A stretch of DNA of 7,918 nucleotides from JBMTVN01 sp046047235. GTDB lineage: Bacteria > Verrucomicrobiota > Verrucomicrobiia > Limisphaerales > JAHDYP01. This document shows, in pieces, positions 6,171-7,918 of the stretch; the first letter of the stretch is position 1, and each line of letters starts with the position of its first letter. The stretch is from positions 1 through 7,918 of the forward strand of contig JBJOII010000168.1 in assembly GCA_046047235.1 (NCBI GenBank), in the 5' to 3' direction. Below the pieces are notes generated by a model. It did not search any database. It was given only the letters and a program-made list of their open reading frames with translations, and was not told where the DNA came from. The position numbers and the translations under genes were made by a program.

Positions 6171-6198
6171 GGAGAGGGGAGAGAGGAGAGGGGAGAGA
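6171..6198. repeat. GGAGAGR heptamer patch, 4 units
   Basis: Four in-register units, GGAGAGG, GGAGAGA, GGAGAGG and GGAGAGA, directly abut the right arm of the 6135-6170 hairpin. They fit the GNNRRG pattern of the other arrays and equally form a perfect 14-base duplication. Confidence 0.6.
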
Positions 6199-6219
6199 GT
6201 GCTGAGCGCTGATCTCGGT

Positions 6220-6237
6220 ACCCGCTTCCCAGCGGGT
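6220..6237. repeat. Hairpin, 7-bp stem
   Basis: ACCCGCT (6220-6226) pairs with AGCGGGT (6231-6237) around a 4-base loop. It is the first of a tight run of hairpins in the gene-free region 6098-6718; function unknown. Confidence 0.5.
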
Positions 6238-6239
6238 CG

Positions 6240-6260
6240 GCCCTTCGACAGGCTCAGGGC
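6240..6260. repeat. CCCTTCGACAGGCTCAGGG repeat element
   Basis: GCCCT (6240-6244) and AGGGC (6256-6260) flank TCGACAGGCTC. Very similar CCCTTCGACNNGCTCAGGG palindromic elements are widespread as dispersed intergenic repeats in many bacterial genomes. The right part can pair alternatively: GACAGG (6247-6252) with CCTGTC (6266-6271). Confidence 0.6.
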
Positions 6261-6302
6261 AGGTCCCTGTCGGTATCCGCGTCCTTGCGGCCGCGGTCTG
6301 TC

Positions 6303-6318
6303 GCCCGCTGGAGCGGGC
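6303..6318. repeat. Hairpin, 7-bp stem
   Basis: GCCCGCT (6303-6309) pairs with AGCGGGC (6312-6318) around GG; realistically a 6-bp stem with a 4-base loop. It lies five bases before the first copy of the 80-bp repeat and its arms resemble those of the 6220-6237 hairpin. Confidence 0.5.
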
Positions 6319-6322
6319 TTCT

Positions 6323-6402
6323 GTGGATTTCGCTGCGCGAAATCCAGTTGCGCCGTATTGCGGCGCGTAGCTGTTCGGAAACCCAGAAACTCTGAAACAC
6401 CG
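6323..6402. repeat. 80-bp structured repeat, copy 1
   Basis: This block aligns without gaps to 6578-6657 (offset 255), differing at five positions: 6348, 6360, 6377, 6383 and 6397. It contains hairpin A (TGGATTTCGC 6324-6333, loop TGC, GCGAAATCCA 6337-6346) and hairpin B (GCGCCGT 6350-6356, loop ATT, GCGGCGC 6360-6366, closing pair T-G). A tail follows that includes CAGA-AAC-TCTG. A further small hairpin, GCGCC/GGCGC, starts at 6404. No reading frame is preserved, so it is a DNA or RNA structural repeat. Confidence 0.75.
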
Positions 6403-6403
6403 T

Positions 6404-6454
6404 GCGCCGGAGGCGCGTTTCGATCCCGATAGCGATTTCGATTTCGATCCCGAG
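6404..6454. repeat. Hairpin plus CGATNN hexamer element, copy 2
   Basis: GCGCC (6404-6408), loop GGA and GGCGC (6412-6416) are followed by GTTT and hexamers CGATCC, CGATAG, CGATTT, CGATTT and CGATCC, then CGAG (6421-6454). The architecture matches 316-360, including the GTTT linker and the CGATTT pair in positions three and four. Confidence 0.7.
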
Positions 6455-6504
6455 GGGTGCGCGAGGTGATTGCACTGATTTGGTGCGAGGATTCGGTATG
6501 GTAG

Positions 6505-6524
6505 GGCCGAGCTGCGTCTCGGCC
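6505..6524. repeat. Hairpin, 7-bp stem
   Basis: GGCCGAG (6505-6511) pairs with CTCGGCC (6518-6524) around CTGCGT. It stands alone between the CGATNN element and the second 80-bp repeat. No T tract follows on either strand. Confidence 0.5.
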
Positions 6525-6553
6525 GGGGGGCGTGGTTGGTTCAATGGGTTGGC

Positions 6554-6574
6554 GGTAAGCGGTAAGGGCCGAGA
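6554..6574. repeat. Heptamer patch, 2-3 units
   Basis: GGTAAGC and GGTAAGG are identical to units of the 85-231 array, followed by a looser GCCGAGA. It ends three bases before the second 80-bp repeat. Confidence 0.5.
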
Positions 6575-6577
6575 GCG

Positions 6578-6657
6578 GTGGATTTCGCTGCGCGAAATCC
6601 AGATGCGCCGTATTACGGCGCGTAGCTGTTCCGAAACACAGAAACTCTGAAGCACCG
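6578..6657. repeat. 80-bp structured repeat, copy 2
   Basis: This is the counterpart of 6323-6402, identical at 75 of 80 positions. Hairpin A is unchanged (6579-6601). In hairpin B the closing T-G pair of copy 1 is T-A (6611 with 6615), so the change keeps the stem. Directly after it, GGCGC (6658-6662), TGA and GCGCC (6666-6670) form a hairpin where copy 1 has GCGCC-GGA-GGCGC; the arms differ but a 5-bp stem is kept within one base of the same place. Confidence 0.75.
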
Positions 6658-6702
6658 GGCGCTGAGCGCCTCGTTGGGTCGAAGGGGGGGCGGACAGCTA
6701 AC

Positions 6703-6722
6703 CTGCCACTGCCAACTGTCAG
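6703..6722. repeat. CTGCCA/CTGTCA tandem repeat over the integrase stop
   Basis: CTGCCA, CTGCCAA and CTGTCAG follow one another, and the TGA stop of the integrase (6719-6721, minus strand) falls in the last unit. It is short and degenerate, different from the GNNRRGS heptamers, but again sits exactly at a gene end. An imperfect palindrome CCAACTG-T-CAGCTGG overlaps it. Confidence 0.4.
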
Positions 6723-7918
6723 CTGGTGGAGTCGGAGCGGTCGTCCAATCTGTCCAGAGGGCTGCGCACGCCGCGGCCCGGGCGGTTTAATACATGGGTA
6801 TAAATCTGAGTGGTGTTGAGGTCTTTGTGGCCAAGGAGTTCCTGCACGGTGCGGATGTCATAGCCTTGTTCCAACAGGTGGGTGGCAAAACTGTGCCGCA
6901 GTGAGTGACAGGAGGCAGGCTTGCAGATCCCAGCCCTCCGAAATGCGGCTTTCAGGGCCTGCTGAATCCCCCTCTCGCTGGCATGATGCCGTCGAACTGC
7001 GCCCGACCTTGGGTCCACAGATAGGCGTCCGGATGGGAATACCCATTGCCAGCCCCATTCTTTCGCGGCATTTGGCCATTTGCGGGACAGCCCGAGAGGC
7101 ATATAGACCTCGCCGAATCCTTGGGCCAGATCGTTTGCGTGCTGGCCCTTCAGCCCGTTCAGGTGTCTCCTGAGCGGCAAAAGCGCTGCCTCAGGAAGGG
7201 TGGTGACCCGATCCTTCCCCCCCTTCCCGTCACGCACGATCAGGATACCGCCTTCAAGGTCCACATCTTTCACTCTCAGCCGTATGCACTCCATCAACCG
7301 GATTCCGGAACCATACAACAACATGGCCATCAACCGGTGAACCCCCTCCAGACACTGCATGACGGAGGATACCTCTTGCGGGGTCAGGACGACCGGTAAC
7401 CGTTTCGGGATCTTCGCGCGCTCAAACTCCCCCAAGTCACCAAACTCCCGCTTCAGACCCTCCCGAAACAAACAAAGGATCGAGTTCAGTGCCTGGTTCT
7501 GTGTTGATGCCGCCACCTGCCTCTTCACCGCCAGGTCTTCCAGAAACCTGCGCACGTCAGCGGTGCTGACTTCCCCCGGTCCTCGTCCATCCAAGGCCCG
7601 AATGAACCGCTTCGACCATTGCACGTAGGTCTGCTCCGTCCGGTAGGAGTAATGCAGGTAGCGCAGCTGGGTGACCATCCGAACCAGCGCTTCACGCCAC
7701 TCGCCCCAGTCTTCAAACAGCTCCACTGGAGACAGAGGTGACTCCAGTCTGCCGCTGCTCTCCTCCGAAACGGGTGAGGGCACAGGCCAATGCTCAGCCC
7801 AAGGACATCTCAGCAGTTGTTGATACAGTAACCTCAAGGCATCGTCCGCCTGCCTTACTTGCCAGTCCTCCGTGTCTGCCCGACGATGCTGTGCCAGTAG
7901 AAACTCTCCCACATCAGC
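6719..7918 (-). CDS. intI: Integron-type tyrosine recombinase IntI (5' end outside window)
   Basis: At least 397 residues. The frame is still open at the right edge, and the GTG at 7912 is only the first possible start inside the window, so the true start is probably beyond 7918. Residue numbers count from that GTG. The core-binding domain starts near LRYLHYSYRTEQTYVQW (83-99). Catalytic residues are Arg205 (GSGIRLMEC), Lys230 (GKGGKDR), His336 and Arg339 (CHSLRHSFATHL), His362 (LLGHKDL) and Tyr371 (IYTHVL). All lie a constant 59 positions after the equivalent residues of IntI1, so the core has no net insertions. The IntI-specific extra segment is present (YMPLGLSRKWPNAAKEWGW, then WVFPS), which separates it from XerC/D and phage integrases. 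It would recombine attC and attI sites. The extra N-terminal 60 or more residues (WQVRQADDALRLLYQQLLRC) are helical and unlike class 1 IntI. Confidence 0.9.
   Translation of the reverse strand, partial: ADVGEFLLAQHRRADTEDWQVRQADDALRLLYQQLLRCPWAEHWPVPSPVSEESSGRLESPLSPVELFEDWGEWREALVRMVTQLRYLHYSYRTEQTYVQWSKRFIRALDGRGPGEVSTADVRRFLEDLAVKRQVAASTQNQALNSILCLFREGLKREFGDLGEFERAKIPKRLPVVLTPQEVSSVMQCLEGVHRLMAMLLYGSGIRLMECIRLRVKDVDLEGGILIVRDGKGGKDRVTTLPEAALLPLRRHLNGLKGQHANDLAQGFGEVYMPLGLSRKWPNAAKEWGWQWVFPSGRLSVDPRSGAVRRHHASERGIQQALKAAFRRAGICKPASCHSLRHSFATHLLEQGYDIRTVQELLGHKDLNTTQIYTHVLNRPGRGVRSPLDRLDDRSDSTS

Noticed and set aside
6254..6655. Open frame across the hairpin region upstream of the dehydrogenase gene.
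   Set aside because: It is built from the two copies of the 80-bp repeat and the CGATNN element, so the repeated peptide blocks reflect DNA repeats and not a protein domain.
6323..6657. The 80-bp repeats as attC sites or a two-repeat CRISPR.
   Set aside because: They lack the R'' and R' consensus boxes, and there are only two copies with a 175-base gap that itself holds other repeats, with no cas genes in view.
6670..6726. Possible attC recombination site downstream of intI (GTTGGGT at 6673-6679 and GCTAAC at 6697-6702).
   Set aside because: The order is wrong (a GTTRRRY-type box comes first), AGCTAAC does not fit RYYYAAC, and the intervening sequence does not fold into the paired R and L boxes of an attC site.

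Overview
The window looks like a chromosomal segment of a PVC-superphylum bacterium, most likely a Verrucomicrobiota member. The main evidence is the split PVC-type dehydrogenase/cytochrome gene pair at 1655-6097. Its two halves carry family signatures (a glucose/sorbosone-dehydrogenase-like propeller, an ARM/HEAT-like helical region and a distinctive CxxCH cytochrome) that are largely confined to Planctomycetota and Verrucomicrobiota. Supporting signs are moderately high GC, start codons without Shine-Dalgarno sequences, and intergenic DNA packed with short degenerate tandem repeats and hairpins. The taxonomic call is an inference from gene content, not a match to a known genome.

Layout, left to right. 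(1) Positions 1-124, plus strand: the last codons of a Mur-ligase-type gene recognisable as mpl (murein tripeptide recycling). Its final codons and stop lie inside a repeat array. (2) Positions 85-496: a convergent 3'-3' intergenic region made mostly of 7-bp repeats, with a 10-bp-stem hairpin and a hairpin-plus-CGATNN element. (3) Positions 497-6097, minus strand: three exported proteins, probably co-transcribed in the order 2891-6097, 1655-2851, 497-1501. The first is a seven-blade VCBS/FG-GAP propeller fused to a PVC-type dehydrogenase propeller. The second is its separate helical and cytochrome c half. The third is a TPR protein. (4) Positions 6098-6718: a 620-bp gene-free region with at least ten hairpins, two copies of an 80-bp repeat, a second hairpin-plus-CGATNN element and more 7-bp repeats. 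(5) Positions 6719-7918, minus strand: an integron-type tyrosine recombinase (IntI) with all catalytic residues and an N-terminal extension that runs off the right edge.

How the parts may work together. The two dehydrogenase genes together equal one usual fused PVC dehydrogenase-cytochrome protein, so they probably act as a two-subunit extracytoplasmic redox enzyme: substrate oxidation on the propeller and electron transfer to the heme subunit. The substrate cannot be read from sequence. The TPR protein may be an assembly or scaffold partner, but only proximity suggests this.

The least ordinary aspect is the repeat landscape. One heptamer family (G at positions 1 and 6 of every unit in the main arrays) occurs in several intergenic patches. 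It touches or supplies the stop codons of three genes: mpl, the cytochrome gene and the TPR gene. The integrase stop lies in a different short tandem repeat. Together with a possible integron just beyond the right edge, this suggests a region shaped by repeat growth at gene ends and by site-specific recombination. No CRISPR array, tRNA, rRNA, insertion sequence or convincing attC site was found.
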